Shown in pieces: positions 26,417 through 35,480 of a DNA stretch of 64,000 bases. The notes beneath the pieces were generated by a model. The model searched no databases. It had not been told where the DNA came from and was given only the letters and a program-made list of their open reading frames with translations. A program made the translations under genes and the position numbers. The number at the start of each line of letters is the position of its first letter. Position 1 is the first letter of the stretch. Origin of the DNA: SOJA01 sp964598485 (GTDB lineage: Archaea; Thermoproteota; Bathyarchaeia; Bathyarchaeales; Bathycorpusculaceae); assembly GCA_964598485.1 (NCBI GenBank), contig CAZRCD010000001.1, positions 558,001 through 622,000 on the forward strand. The letters are read 5' to 3'.

Positions 26417-27871
26417 ATGAGAAAGGCAGGTATTGTCGCCAGCGGTTCAAGTGTGATGGAAGCATCTGTCATTCTTGCTGAAGGCGAAGAACGGCAGGTA
26501 AAAGCTGAAGACTTGGTGGTTATTCGCAACAGGAACGGTAATGAAATAATGGCAGTGTGCCGAGGTGGTTTAGGGAGCAACGAGAATCTGCGGACAGGCA
26601 GTTACTCTCCAGGAGTAGCCTATGCTCGTATCGGTCGTCACCCGTCAAACGCCAAAGAATTCTATGCTTTTGGTCTCAGCGTTGTCGGTGAAGTGTCAAA
26701 TAACGTGTTGAAGGAGAATAAGATGTTAATAGCTCCTTCGTCGGACGTTCAGATCTTTGAGGAAAATGATGATCCAATGAAAATCTTAGGCTCAACTTCC
26801 AATACTATTGGATACTATAAGGGTCATCCCAGTTGGCGGGTTCCAATGAACCCTCAATTTGTATGCTATCACATAGGTGTTTTTGCGGCAACTGGAGCAG
26901 GCAAATCCCTCTTAACCCGATATGAGATTCTGCCGTTTATCAGGTCAGCTGGATACAAAATTTTAATCTTTGATTGGAAAGGATCAGACTATGCTCCCTT
27001 CTTTTCCAGCTCGTTTGAAATATCAGATTTGGGACTGGACAATGATGTGGTGATAGAGTATTTGTGCTCATCCATGGATTACTTCGGGTACTACGCAGGT
27101 AATATGCTTGAAAGAAATCCGATAAGAGCAGCTTTGGAAACAGTGATTTATGAAGGCAGCTGGAGAAATTTCGATGACCCTGAACAGCTTCGCGGTCACC
27201 TACAAGCCAGGGTTAGATCGGAGATTGAGAGTGAAAACATGGATAGAACAGGTGCAGTGAGTTATTGGGGTAGGAATTATGTGCGGAGATTTGAGAAGAA
27301 CCTTGAGAAGATGTCTAGTGAAGAGTTGAAGAATGTTATGGGGAAGATGGCGCCAGCGGAAATCGTGGAAGCTACGAAGCAGCATGATACAGTGGTAATT
27401 GATCTAAGCAAAGGCGGTAAACAGCAAAAACTTTCAACATTTCTATCAATAGCCAAGCATCTCTGCAAGCTGATGGAGGGGAAGGAGCGGCTTAATCTAG
27501 CTGTCATAATAGATGAGGGCCCACAGTATTGTCCTTTCAAACCCAAGGGAATTGAAACACGAACAATGGAGCTGATTTCCGATTTGTGTGCTCTAGGTCG
27601 AAGTTACAATCTGTCTGTTGTGCTCCTCAGCCAGGGAATTGCCGGTGAGATCGGAATAAACGCGGCAATCCGTCGGAACTTGAACACTCAGTTTATTGGC
27701 AAAATTAACCCTTTGGATTTCGATGAATCTATGAAGCTGTTAGGTCAAGCAGACATTGATCCAAAATATCTAATACTTATGCCTGTAGGGGATTTTTACG
27801 TAACAGGTAAGATGAATCCTTCACCAATTCCTTTGCTAATCCATTTTGATATTGCTGAGTCAGATAAATGA
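26417..27871 (+). CDS. herA: HerA-like bipolar DNA helicase/ATPase
   Basis: A 484-residue motor ATPase of the HerA/FtsK group that works with NurA in DNA-end processing. An N-terminal HAS-barrel-like domain precedes the Walker A motif GVFAATGAGKSLL (about 155-167). The Walker B region is LNLAVIIDEGPQ (about 361-372) and LCALGRSYNLSVVLLSQG is the sensor region. GTG at 26405 would add four residues; ATG at 26417 is chosen because TGTGGGGAAG precedes it. The nurA start is 20 bases downstream of its stop. Mre11 and Rad50, often adjacent in archaea, are not here. Confidence 0.88.
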   Translation: MRKAGIVASGSSVMEASVILAEGEERQVKAEDLVVIRNRNGNEIMAVCRGGLGSNENLRTGSYSPGVAYARIGRHPSNAKEFYAFGLSVVGEVSNNVLKENKMLIAPSSDVQIFEENDDPMKILGSTSNTIGYYKGHPSWRVPMNPQFVCYHIGVFAATGAGKSLLTRYEILPFIRSAGYKILIFDWKGSDYAPFFSSSFEISDLGLDNDVVIEYLCSSMDYFGYYAGNMLERNPIRAALETVIYEGSWRNFDDPEQLRGHLQARVRSEIESENMDRTGAVSYWGRNYVRRFEKNLEKMSSEELKNVMGKMAPAEIVEATKQHDTVVIDLSKGGKQQKLSTFLSIAKHLCKLMEGKERLNLAVIIDEGPQYCPFKPKGIETRTMELISDLCALGRSYNLSVVLLSQGIAGEIGINAAIRRNLNTQFIGKINPLDFDESMKLLGQADIDPKYLILMPVGDFYVTGKMNPSPIPLLIHFDIAESDK

Positions 27872-27890
27872 TGGGGTCAGGCGAAAAAAA

Positions 27891-29090
27891 ATGAGTGGGA
27901 CGATTGAGCAGTTTCCTGAATGGGTTAAGATTCCTTCTCAAATGCAATATCAGTTTTTTGAACTGGCTGAGAAGCAGGCTGAGCTCATAAAGGCAAAGCT
28001 TGTTGAAGATAAAGAAAAGCTGGGCAGCCTTGGTAAACTCTTGGAATTCAAAAGGATACCGGAGAATGATGAATGGGAGAACTGGCGAATTGCTGTTGTT
28101 GATGGTTCTGATTCTCCTGTCATGAGTGAGAGAATTGGAGGGCGTTTTGGAACGTATGGTGCGACCTACCATATCTTTCAGGGTATGGAGCTTGTTGAAG
28201 AGGAGTATTTCAGCGGCCATTTTTCTGATTTTCAAATAGGTGATCCGGAAGTTAGTAAGAAATTGCTGTCGTTGTTAACTGCTGGGCTTGAGCGTGAGAT
28301 CGCGTTGTCTTGTTTGGAGAAGAATGTTGATTTGTTGATTATTGATGGAAGCTTCTTCGGATTTAGACCGCGTTGCCGCATAGTGCATAATCAGGAAGTG
28401 CCGAATGAAAGATTTGAAAATGGAGCTGAACTGGTGAAGCATGTACGTGACGTTTCAATTAAATTGCTTGAAAGCAGAAAAGTTGTAGGTATCATTAAGA
28501 GGGTTCAAACGTCAGCTATTGACGGGTGGATGATATACCAAAACGGGAACGATAGCTTTCGTCTGAATCGAAATGACAAGGAAATTCTTTCATCCCTTAT
28601 CAAGAAGGGGGAATGGTTCTCTTATGAAACTGCTTTTGGAGATCCTGTTCTATTTACCTATTACACTAGGCTGGCGCTTGCTTACCATAGGTACGCTGTA
28701 GATCCTCAGAGGAGTATAAAGTCGATTTTTAAAGCATGTAAAGGAGATGTTGATCGTGGTGCAAGGCGAGATCTCTTATGTAACCCTGAGGATATTTTCC
28801 GGACTGCACGTCATTATGTGCGTTGCACGTATCCAGCACCACCTTTCTGTTTGGAAACACCCGTCAACTTCGAGTTAGACTCCATCTTAGCTTTTTTCAG
28901 TGCGTCTGTGAATAAGGCGACTGGTTTGCCGCTGCCACTTGACCTGACCGATCAGGACATTACAATTCCAACTGGTTTCACGCAGGAATTTGTGGAGGAG
29001 ATAGAAGCACGCTTAGTCAAGGATCCTGCTTTGGATAAATATGAGCTTGAGAATCATTTTGCTTCACTTAACCCACAAAAACAGGAATAA
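27891..29090 (+). CDS. nurA: NurA-like 5'-3' nuclease
   Basis: About 399 residues. The two metal-binding aspartate motifs of the NurA family are visible as IAVVDGSDSP (near 69) and LLIIDGSFFG (near 149), with the later conserved GIIKRVQTSAIDG. NurA forms a dimeric nuclease with HerA, whose gene lies just upstream, to resect DNA ends. The upstream extension to 27846 overlaps herA and is rejected; ATG at 27891 follows GGGGTCAGG. Confidence 0.85.
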   Translation: MSGTIEQFPEWVKIPSQMQYQFFELAEKQAELIKAKLVEDKEKLGSLGKLLEFKRIPENDEWENWRIAVVDGSDSPVMSERIGGRFGTYGATYHIFQGMELVEEEYFSGHFSDFQIGDPEVSKKLLSLLTAGLEREIALSCLEKNVDLLIIDGSFFGFRPRCRIVHNQEVPNERFENGAELVKHVRDVSIKLLESRKVVGIIKRVQTSAIDGWMIYQNGNDSFRLNRNDKEILSSLIKKGEWFSYETAFGDPVLFTYYTRLALAYHRYAVDPQRSIKSIFKACKGDVDRGARRDLLCNPEDIFRTARHYVRCTYPAPPFCLETPVNFELDSILAFFSASVNKATGLPLPLDLTDQDITIPTGFTQEFVEEIEARLVKDPALDKYELENHFASLNPQKQE

Positions 29091-29200
29091 GAACTAGGCA
29101 TGCTCTCCCTAACTGAATCTACATGAAAACTCGCACGCGCAACAGTTAAGCTGTTGTTCCAATAGTCTTAAACATGTGATCAGAAGAGAATTGGTGTGGG

Positions 29201-30562
29201 TTGTCAGAGATGGTGAGTTTGACGTTTTATGGTGGAGTGGATGAGATTGGTGGTAACAAGGTTTTGTTGGAGGATGGTGATGTGAGGGTTTTCTTGGATT
29301 TTGGGCAGTCTTTCACTATGGGGTGTGATTTTTTTACTGGTTGGTTGTCGCCTAGGGCGATAAATGGTTTGGGGGATTATTTTGAGTTTGGTTTGCTGCC
29401 GGAGTTGAAGGGTTTGTATGCGGAGGAGCAGTTGCGGTTTACGGATGTTTCTTATGTGAGGCCTCGGTTTGATGGGGTGTTTTTGTCTCATGCTCATTTT
29501 GATCATGTGAATCATATTCAGTTTTTGGATCGGGAGATTCCTGTTTTTCTTGGTGTGGGTACTAAGTTGTTTTTGGAGGCTATGGAGAAGACTAGTGGTT
29601 TTTGTAGTTATGGGGAGCATGTGTTTCGGACGTTTCGGACTGGGGACAAGGTTAAGGTTGGTGGGTTGGTGGTGGAGCCTGTTCATGTTGATCATTCGAT
29701 TCCTGCTGCTTACGGGTTTTTGATTCATACGTCTGGAGGCGTGATTGTGTATACTGGGGATCTTAGGAGTCATGGTTCTAGGCGGGACCTGACTGAGGAG
29801 TTTGCTGAGAGAGCGCGGGAGTGTGAGCCTGTGGCAATGATTTGTGAAGGTACTAGGATGGTTGAGGAGGAGAAGCGGAAGAATTATTCTGAAGAGCAGG
29901 TTGAACAGTTAAGCGGCAAAGTGGTTTCTTCAACTGGTAAGATTGTGTTTGTTACTCGTTACAGCAGGGATATGGACAGGTTTAGAAGCTTTTATAATGT
30001 GGCTCGAAATAATGGTAGAAAAATTGTGGTTTCTCCTAAAACCGCTTATTTGCTTGGCAAGCTTGTGGAGGATAAACGGCTTGATCTTCCTGACCCGTTG
30101 AATGATGAAGATATTTTGGTTTATTATAAACGGAAAAGGTCTGGACGGTTCCAGGAGAAGGATTATTATGTTTGGGAACGAGAATTCATGGATAAAATGG
30201 TAACGTATGAAGATGTGCATAAAGACCAGAGCAAGCTGGTTATGGACTTGGATTTCTATCAGTTTGCAGAATTAATCGACATTAAGCCAGACCGCGGCAG
30301 TCATTTTATTCACAGCATGAGTGAGCCGTTTAGTGAAGAAGACATTGAAGATGAGGTTATGCATAACTGGCTGGATCATTTTAAAATGCGGTTTCATCAA
30401 CTTCATGCTTCTGGACACATGAACAGACAGCAAATAACTGGTTTAATCAACCACGTCAAACCGAAGAGAATTTTTCCGATACACACGGAAAACCAGCAAT
30501 TGTTCAAGAAAATAAGCAAAAACGTTCAGACAATAAAATATGGAAAAGAATATACATTGTAA
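29201..30562 (+). CDS. RNase J/beta-CASP-like metallo-beta-lactamase protein
   Basis: A 453-residue metallo-hydrolase. The motif FLSHAHFDHVNH (about 93-104) gives the HxHxDH zinc ligands, VHVDHSIPAAYG the next histidine and VYTGDLRSHGSR the aspartate. A beta-CASP part follows, and the C-terminal HASGHMNRQQ plus RIFPIHTENQ are like RNase J/CPSF nucleases. It probably cleaves RNA. Start is a TTG at 29201 (ATG 29210 possible). The first half of the gene is very G/T-rich (to about 29900), while the rest has ordinary composition. The last 85 residues are duplicated at 39243. Confidence 0.85.
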   Translation: MSEMVSLTFYGGVDEIGGNKVLLEDGDVRVFLDFGQSFTMGCDFFTGWLSPRAINGLGDYFEFGLLPELKGLYAEEQLRFTDVSYVRPRFDGVFLSHAHFDHVNHIQFLDREIPVFLGVGTKLFLEAMEKTSGFCSYGEHVFRTFRTGDKVKVGGLVVEPVHVDHSIPAAYGFLIHTSGGVIVYTGDLRSHGSRRDLTEEFAERARECEPVAMICEGTRMVEEEKRKNYSEEQVEQLSGKVVSSTGKIVFVTRYSRDMDRFRSFYNVARNNGRKIVVSPKTAYLLGKLVEDKRLDLPDPLNDEDILVYYKRKRSGRFQEKDYYVWEREFMDKMVTYEDVHKDQSKLVMDLDFYQFAELIDIKPDRGSHFIHSMSEPFSEEDIEDEVMHNWLDHFKMRFHQLHASGHMNRQQITGLINHVKPKRIFPIHTENQQLFKKISKNVQTIKYGKEYTL

Positions 30563-30619
30563 AGAAATCTGAAATAGAGAAATGTTAAAAATGTGTTATT
30601 GTAGTCGCAATTTGTTACT

Positions 30620-30652
30620 ATGGAGGTATCTCCCGTAAAATCTCCTTTTTTC
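30620..30652 (+). repeat. boundary motif copy d
   Basis: TGGAGGTATCTCCCGTAAAA then TCTCCTTTTTTCGG. Lies between the RNase J-like gene and the padR gene; no relic is obvious on its left. Confidence 0.55.
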
Positions 30653-30695
30653 GGCTCCATCAGAATTAGTGCGTGTGAAGATTGAATTAGTATGT

Positions 30696-30742
30696 TTAAA
30701 TCGGAAGGTTTAAGTGTCTCTAGCGATATTGTTAGCGATATT
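30696..30742 (+). promoter_or_regulatory. promoter and probable operator of the padR/ABC operon
   Basis: TTTAAA at about 30696-30701 is a TATA box. Starting 20 bases further on is a tandem repeat TAGCGATATT-GT-TAGCGATATT (30721-30742), at the expected transcription start. This spacing would let a bound regulator block initiation, as expected for PadR autorepression. Confidence 0.45.
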
Positions 30743-30754
30743 TCTGGTGGTGGA

Positions 30755-31300
30755 ATGACCGAGCGAAAGATGAAGAAAACTTTAGGAGTCCCAAGAGGTC
30801 TTCTCCAATTCATAGTCTTAAAATTTCTAACGGAGAAGACTATGTCAGGTGCAGAGATTGTTGAGGAAATTGAACAGGAAACAAGTGGAAAGTGGAAACC
30901 AAGTCCAGGCTCAATCTATCCACTTCTAGCTAGGTTACAGGATAAAGGATACACCAACGAATCAACCATTGGAGAAAGTGGAATGAAACATTATGTTCTT
31001 ACAGATAATGGAAAAAAATTCTTTGAAGAACAAGTAAAGTTTGGACAAACGTTCTTGAAAAAATTAGAATATCTTTCACCAATACTCTTTGAAGGATTTC
31101 ATTTTAACAACAAACATGAAAACTTACGTATTGTCGGAAAATCTGCGAAAAGAGTTGTGAAGATATTCATAGATCTCCGAACTGCCTTAGAAGACAACTT
31201 GACAAAGCAAGATGCAGAAAAAATAGCCGAAATTTTGAATGATTGTAGTAAACAGCTGGAGAAAATTGCCCGAAGAATCAAAGAGAAAAAACCTGCCTGA
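30755..31300 (+). CDS. PadR family transcription regulator
   Basis: A 181-residue regulator. The PadR winged helix is clear: GLLQFIVLKFLTEKTMSGAE, PGSIYPLLARLQDKGY and KHYVLTDNGKKFFEE. The C-terminal half (about 95-181) is helical and would carry the dimer and ligand part. ATG at 30755 follows GGTGGTGG and is preferred over an ATG at 30692, which would place the operator inside the gene. It is the first gene before a MacB-like exporter, and PadR proteins usually repress such pumps until a toxic compound arrives. Confidence 0.9.
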   Translation: MTERKMKKTLGVPRGLLQFIVLKFLTEKTMSGAEIVEEIEQETSGKWKPSPGSIYPLLARLQDKGYTNESTIGESGMKHYVLTDNGKKFFEEQVKFGQTFLKKLEYLSPILFEGFHFNNKHENLRIVGKSAKRVVKIFIDLRTALEDNLTKQDAEKIAEILNDCSKQLEKIARRIKEKKPA

Positions 31301-31332
31301 ATTCTCTAAAAAAGATCAAATGTGGTTTGCTT

Positions 31333-34300
31333 ATGGGATTGAAAGCTAGTTTTATGATTGCGTGGAGGTCGTTATCCAGAAGAAAGACAAAGAACCTTAG
31401 TGCAGTTCTAGCTGTAACATTGGGAGTCACATTGCTTGTTGGCATTCAAATAACAACGGACACGTTGGGGAATTCATTTTTAACTAGTCTTCTTCAAAGC
31501 GAAGGAGAAGTGGACCTTAGAGTTTTGAATAGCACTGGAGGTGGTTACCTTGGAGCAGCAGACCAAGAATCTATAAAAAATCTGGTTCCCGACGCAGTAG
31601 GAGTTATGCCCGAGCTTTCCACACAGATCCCGGCATTAGTATTTAGCCAGTTTGACCCCACAATAGAAGCTGCTGGAGTACCCATAGATTATCCAGATGC
31701 ATTTGGCAAGTTCTATAATTGGAAAAACGGAGAACAAATGGACTTAAGCATTCTCTTGGATGATAACAAAAGCATCTTGCTATCTAGTAATCAAGCTGAA
31801 AAACTAGGCTTAAACCAAGATACAACATTATCAGTTCCATTAACTACAGAATTCACTAACCTTACAATAGCTGTCACTATCAACACCACATCTGGTCTAC
31901 CAATCATAATGCCTATTCAAGAGATTCTGAGGGTGGAGTTACAAATTGTGGGCTTCTTTGATTCTAAACGTCCGGGAATTGGCTCCCAGTATTCTGGAGC
32001 TGTTTTCAGGTTAGAACATCTGCAAGAATGGATTAGTTTACAAGATCCTGAACGGGAAACAGATGTAGTTAGTGCTTTTTTGGTGGCCTACAAAACAGAC
32101 CATTTTGTCTTAGAAATAGATGAAGATTATTTGAGAACGAAAGTGGAGTTGCTTGAAGACGTAATTCCCGAAGAGGTAGACCCTCAAACAGGTAAAGCGC
32201 AAAAAATCTATCAGGTCACTTCGGCTCGGTTAGATTTTTTTGGTTTTGCAGCATTCTTCATCACATTAATGAGCACAATGTTGACTTCTTTGGGTTTTCT
32301 TATCACGTTAACTGGTGTTTTACTGATAACCAATGTTCAGCTTATGAGTGTAGAAGACAGGGAATTTCAAACAGGGGTTCTACGTGCCGTAGGTGCCAAT
32401 CGCAGGGGAATCTTCCAGTCTATAATGATTGAAAACTCATTCCAAGGAATAATCGGAGGAATTTTAGGACTTATCGGAGGATTGATCTTTGGTCAAGCTG
32501 TAGCATTATATCTTGTAGGATTATTTGGAACTGGCGAACTAAGTGTTCAACCAGTTATTTCTCAAGAAGCAGTTATTTTATCCGTCATTATAGGTGTAGT
32601 CTTAAGCATAATAACTGGGATTCTTCCAGCTCTAAGGGCTTCCCGAGTCAACATTGTAGAAGCCCTTCGTGGAATAAAAGTGAAATTCAAAGCAAAATCT
32701 AGTCGCAACCTAGCAGCCTTTGGTGTTATAATGATTATAGCTGGCATCATTCTTCTTCTATACAACGGAGTATTTGAGGAGACACTTCAAGTTTTTTGGA
32801 GCAGCGAAGGATGGGACAGCCTAGAAGAATGGAGAATCCTCATGATGGGATTCGGCTTATTCACGGGAGGTTTAGGATTTGTCCTCTCGCGGTTCATGGA
32901 TAGGGTTAAAGCTTTCAACATAACAGCTATCACACTCTGGGCTATCCCTTCAATCCTGTTTGTTGTAGCTATGGGTAACTGGGTAACAGACATTACTGGA
33001 TTATCCTTTGAAATCTTGATTCTGGGAATTATTGAAATAATGATTGGGTCTATATTGTTTGTTGCTCTCAATCTACCGATTTTGATGCGTGGCTTAAGGA
33101 ATGTCTTGATAAACATTCGGGGTGTAAAGGGTGTTGGCCAGATATCACCGTCATTAATATCCTCACACATCACTCGTTCTACTCTGACCTTTGCTATTTT
33201 TGCGGTCATATTAACTCTTAATGTTCTTGTGGCTGCGTTAATTCCTACGAGCTTGGGAACTGTAACTCAGATTGAAGAAGACTCCAGAGGTGTAGACTTT
33301 GCAGTCCTTTTAAGTAAGCCTGAGGCAATCATTCCTGGTACATCATATTCCGATGAGCTTTACAAGATTGATGATCGCATAATAGATGTGATTGGTTTCA
33401 AGACTTTTCAACCCAATCAGGATTTTACAAAGTTCATAGCTTTGGAAAACCCCCTTTCTTCTGGGTTTGACCCTAGAATGGATTTGCTTCCAATTGGAAC
33501 GGGAGAGTTCAAGTCGGAGCAGATCCGGGGTAATGCTTCAGACTATTCAGATCCTAGCTGGCGTTACGCCTTTTATCTAAGTGGTTTTCCTGATGGGGTT
33601 CGCGAATCTCTTGTTTCTGGTCTATCTGATAACGAAATGCTAGAACTATCCAAGAAAGCTTGGGACAGATTCTTTGACTCCCAGTACAAGATGGCTGCCT
33701 ACAATGTTACATCTGTTCTATTAGCTATTTTCTCTGGGGAGACTGATATTTCTGACTTACAAATAGGGTCTGGAGGGTCAGAAGGTCCCATAATCTCTGG
33801 TGGAGATTCTCTTGAAGGAGTTGAACCCTTAAGGAATGTTGATGGAAACATTATCGAGAACCCAATAGTCTTCACTGACTCATTTCTGCTGCCTGTTGGG
33901 TTACAAATTTGGATACCAATGAATACTTCATCCATGGGATTCCCAAATTACCAGGCTTTTACGATCGGAGGAAGTCTTGACAGTCAACGTGCTGGAGGTT
34001 TCCCTTTGGGTGGGGGAATGGATTTTGGGGCAGGAGAATCTGATTTTAGTGCAATTCTAGGAACCTTATATTTGCCAGAACATTGGGCAATTCAAACAGA
34101 TTTTCTCGGTGAAGCTAACGGTCAAACCTTAACATCCAGAGGAGAAGACCAGTATGACTCTTATCTGATCAAAACCAATCTCCCAATTGATGATCCTCAA
34201 CTCGAGGATATAGCTCAAGCAATTGGAGAATTCACAAATACAAACGATGAGGGATACCGCCTTTTGGCAAATGACAACTTCTTTGTTGTAAGTTCTATTC

Positions 34301-34731
34301 TAACCTATTCTAGAATTGAGTCAATCTTGGAATTTACGGATCGAATAGCATCTTTTCTCCAAATCTATGTTACCTTCGGTCTTGTAATAGGTGCAGTAGG
34401 CATGGGGGTTATTTCAGTTCGAAATGTTTCCGAAAGAAAACGGGAGATTGGGATGATGAGAGCAATAGGATTTCCCAGAACACAGGTGATTCTTTCGGTT
34501 CTCCTTGAATTGGTGGTGCTTGGAGTAATTGGTCTAATTATAGGAGTCATTAACGGGTTACTTGTAAGTATGGGTTTTGCAAACATGCAAAATGCAACAC
34601 TAGTAATTCCTTGGGAAGAAATTGGATTGTATCTTTCCATTATTGTGCTTATAGCATTAGGGTCAGGTTCACTTCCCGCGTTTGCAGCTTCAAGAATTCC
34701 TCCCGCTGAAGCATTGAGGTATGTTGGATGA
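31333..34731 (+). CDS. MacB/LolC-type ABC transporter permease (double FtsX)
   Basis: About 1132 residues. The N-terminal span SFMIAWRSLSRRKTKNLSAV is the usual start of FtsX/MacB permeases, and two groups of four spans, each with a large extracellular domain, are visible (first span group near 310-460, further group near 500-650, last near 1000-1125). The C-terminal GMMRAIGFPRTQVI and ERKREIG are the coupling region to the ATPase. MacB-like proteins transport lipoproteins, peptides or antibiotics outward by a mechanical cycle. The gene overlaps the next ATPase by four bases (ATGA). Confidence 0.88.
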   Translation: MGLKASFMIAWRSLSRRKTKNLSAVLAVTLGVTLLVGIQITTDTLGNSFLTSLLQSEGEVDLRVLNSTGGGYLGAADQESIKNLVPDAVGVMPELSTQIPALVFSQFDPTIEAAGVPIDYPDAFGKFYNWKNGEQMDLSILLDDNKSILLSSNQAEKLGLNQDTTLSVPLTTEFTNLTIAVTINTTSGLPIIMPIQEILRVELQIVGFFDSKRPGIGSQYSGAVFRLEHLQEWISLQDPERETDVVSAFLVAYKTDHFVLEIDEDYLRTKVELLEDVIPEEVDPQTGKAQKIYQVTSARLDFFGFAAFFITLMSTMLTSLGFLITLTGVLLITNVQLMSVEDREFQTGVLRAVGANRRGIFQSIMIENSFQGIIGGILGLIGGLIFGQAVALYLVGLFGTGELSVQPVISQEAVILSVIIGVVLSIITGILPALRASRVNIVEALRGIKVKFKAKSSRNLAAFGVIMIIAGIILLLYNGVFEETLQVFWSSEGWDSLEEWRILMMGFGLFTGGLGFVLSRFMDRVKAFNITAITLWAIPSILFVVAMGNWVTDITGLSFEILILGIIEIMIGSILFVALNLPILMRGLRNVLINIRGVKGVGQISPSLISSHITRSTLTFAIFAVILTLNVLVAALIPTSLGTVTQIEEDSRGVDFAVLLSKPEAIIPGTSYSDELYKIDDRIIDVIGFKTFQPNQDFTKFIALENPLSSGFDPRMDLLPIGTGEFKSEQIRGNASDYSDPSWRYAFYLSGFPDGVRESLVSGLSDNEMLELSKKAWDRFFDSQYKMAAYNVTSVLLAIFSGETDISDLQIGSGGSEGPIISGGDSLEGVEPLRNVDGNIIENPIVFTDSFLLPVGLQIWIPMNTSSMGFPNYQAFTIGGSLDSQRAGGFPLGGGMDFGAGESDFSAILGTLYLPEHWAIQTDFLGEANGQTLTSRGEDQYDSYLIKTNLPIDDPQLEDIAQAIGEFTNTNDEGYRLLANDNFFVVSSILTYSRIESILEFTDRIASFLQIYVTFGLVIGAVGMGVISVRNVSERKREIGMMRAIGFPRTQVILSVLLELVVLGVIGLIIGVINGLLVSMGFANMQNATLVIPWEEIGLYLSIIVLIALGSGSLPAFAASRIPPAEALRYVG

Positions 34732-35480
34732 AAAAAAATAGGAACAAGAAAGATCAAGTTTCCAGAAACCTAATCCTCAAAATCTCAAAGCTACATAAAC
34801 GCTACAACGAGGGCAAATCAAACGAGGTCCACGCCCTTAGAGGAGTAGAATTAACCGTTAGAAAAGGAGACATGATGGCAATCATGGGATCTTCAGGATG
34901 TGGAAAAACCACACTACTCAATATGATAGGTAACTTAGATCGCCGTTCGGCAGGAGAAATCATAATCGATGGAGTAGATACCTCAACCTTATCTGACGAA
35001 CAGAAGACGGCCTTTCGCAGAGACAATATTGGCTTCATATTTCAGTTATTCAATCTTTTTCCGTTCTTGACCGCTGTGGAAAATGTTGAGACTCCATTAT
35101 TACTAAGGGGAATCAACTCCAGTCTAGCCAGAGAACAAGCCAAAATGATGCTACGCGAGTTGGGAATGGGAGACCGACTTTACCATCTACCCAGAGAACT
35201 CTCTGGAGGTCAACAACAACGAGTTGCTGTAGCTCGAGCTCTAATTAATCAGCCCGCAATCATCTTAGGAGATGAACCCACAGGCGACTTGGATTCTACA
35301 ACAAGTTCTGACGTCATGGACCTCTTTCGCCGTATAAACAAGATCAATCAACAAACTCTAGTTCTTGTAACTCACAATCGATGGATTGCAGAAAAATGCG
35401 ATTATATAGTTCATATGACCGATGGCAAGATCTCAGGGATAGAAGATACTCCTTTAGTCAAGGAGGAGAAGAAAGGTTGA
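34728..35480 (+). CDS. MacB-type ABC transporter ATP-binding protein
   Basis: A 250-residue ATPase. Walker A is GSSGCGKTT (about 54-62), the signature LSGGQQQRVAVARAL (about 155-169) and Walker B AIILGDEPTGDLDS. It is the LolD/MacB-type partner of the permease with which it overlaps. The stop TGA overlaps the TTG start of the next gene, so all three are translated from one mRNA. Confidence 0.92.
   Translation: MKKNRNKKDQVSRNLILKISKLHKRYNEGKSNEVHALRGVELTVRKGDMMAIMGSSGCGKTTLLNMIGNLDRRSAGEIIIDGVDTSTLSDEQKTAFRRDNIGFIFQLFNLFPFLTAVENVETPLLLRGINSSLAREQAKMMLRELGMGDRLYHLPRELSGGQQQRVAVARALINQPAIILGDEPTGDLDSTTSSDVMDLFRRINKINQQTLVLVTHNRWIAEKCDYIVHMTDGKISGIEDTPLVKEEKKG

Noticed and set aside
29204..29773. 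Long open frame opposite the RNase J-like gene
   Set aside because: It is a by-product of the G/T-rich coding strand; the product is a low-complexity run of K, T, N and P and has no ribosome-binding site.
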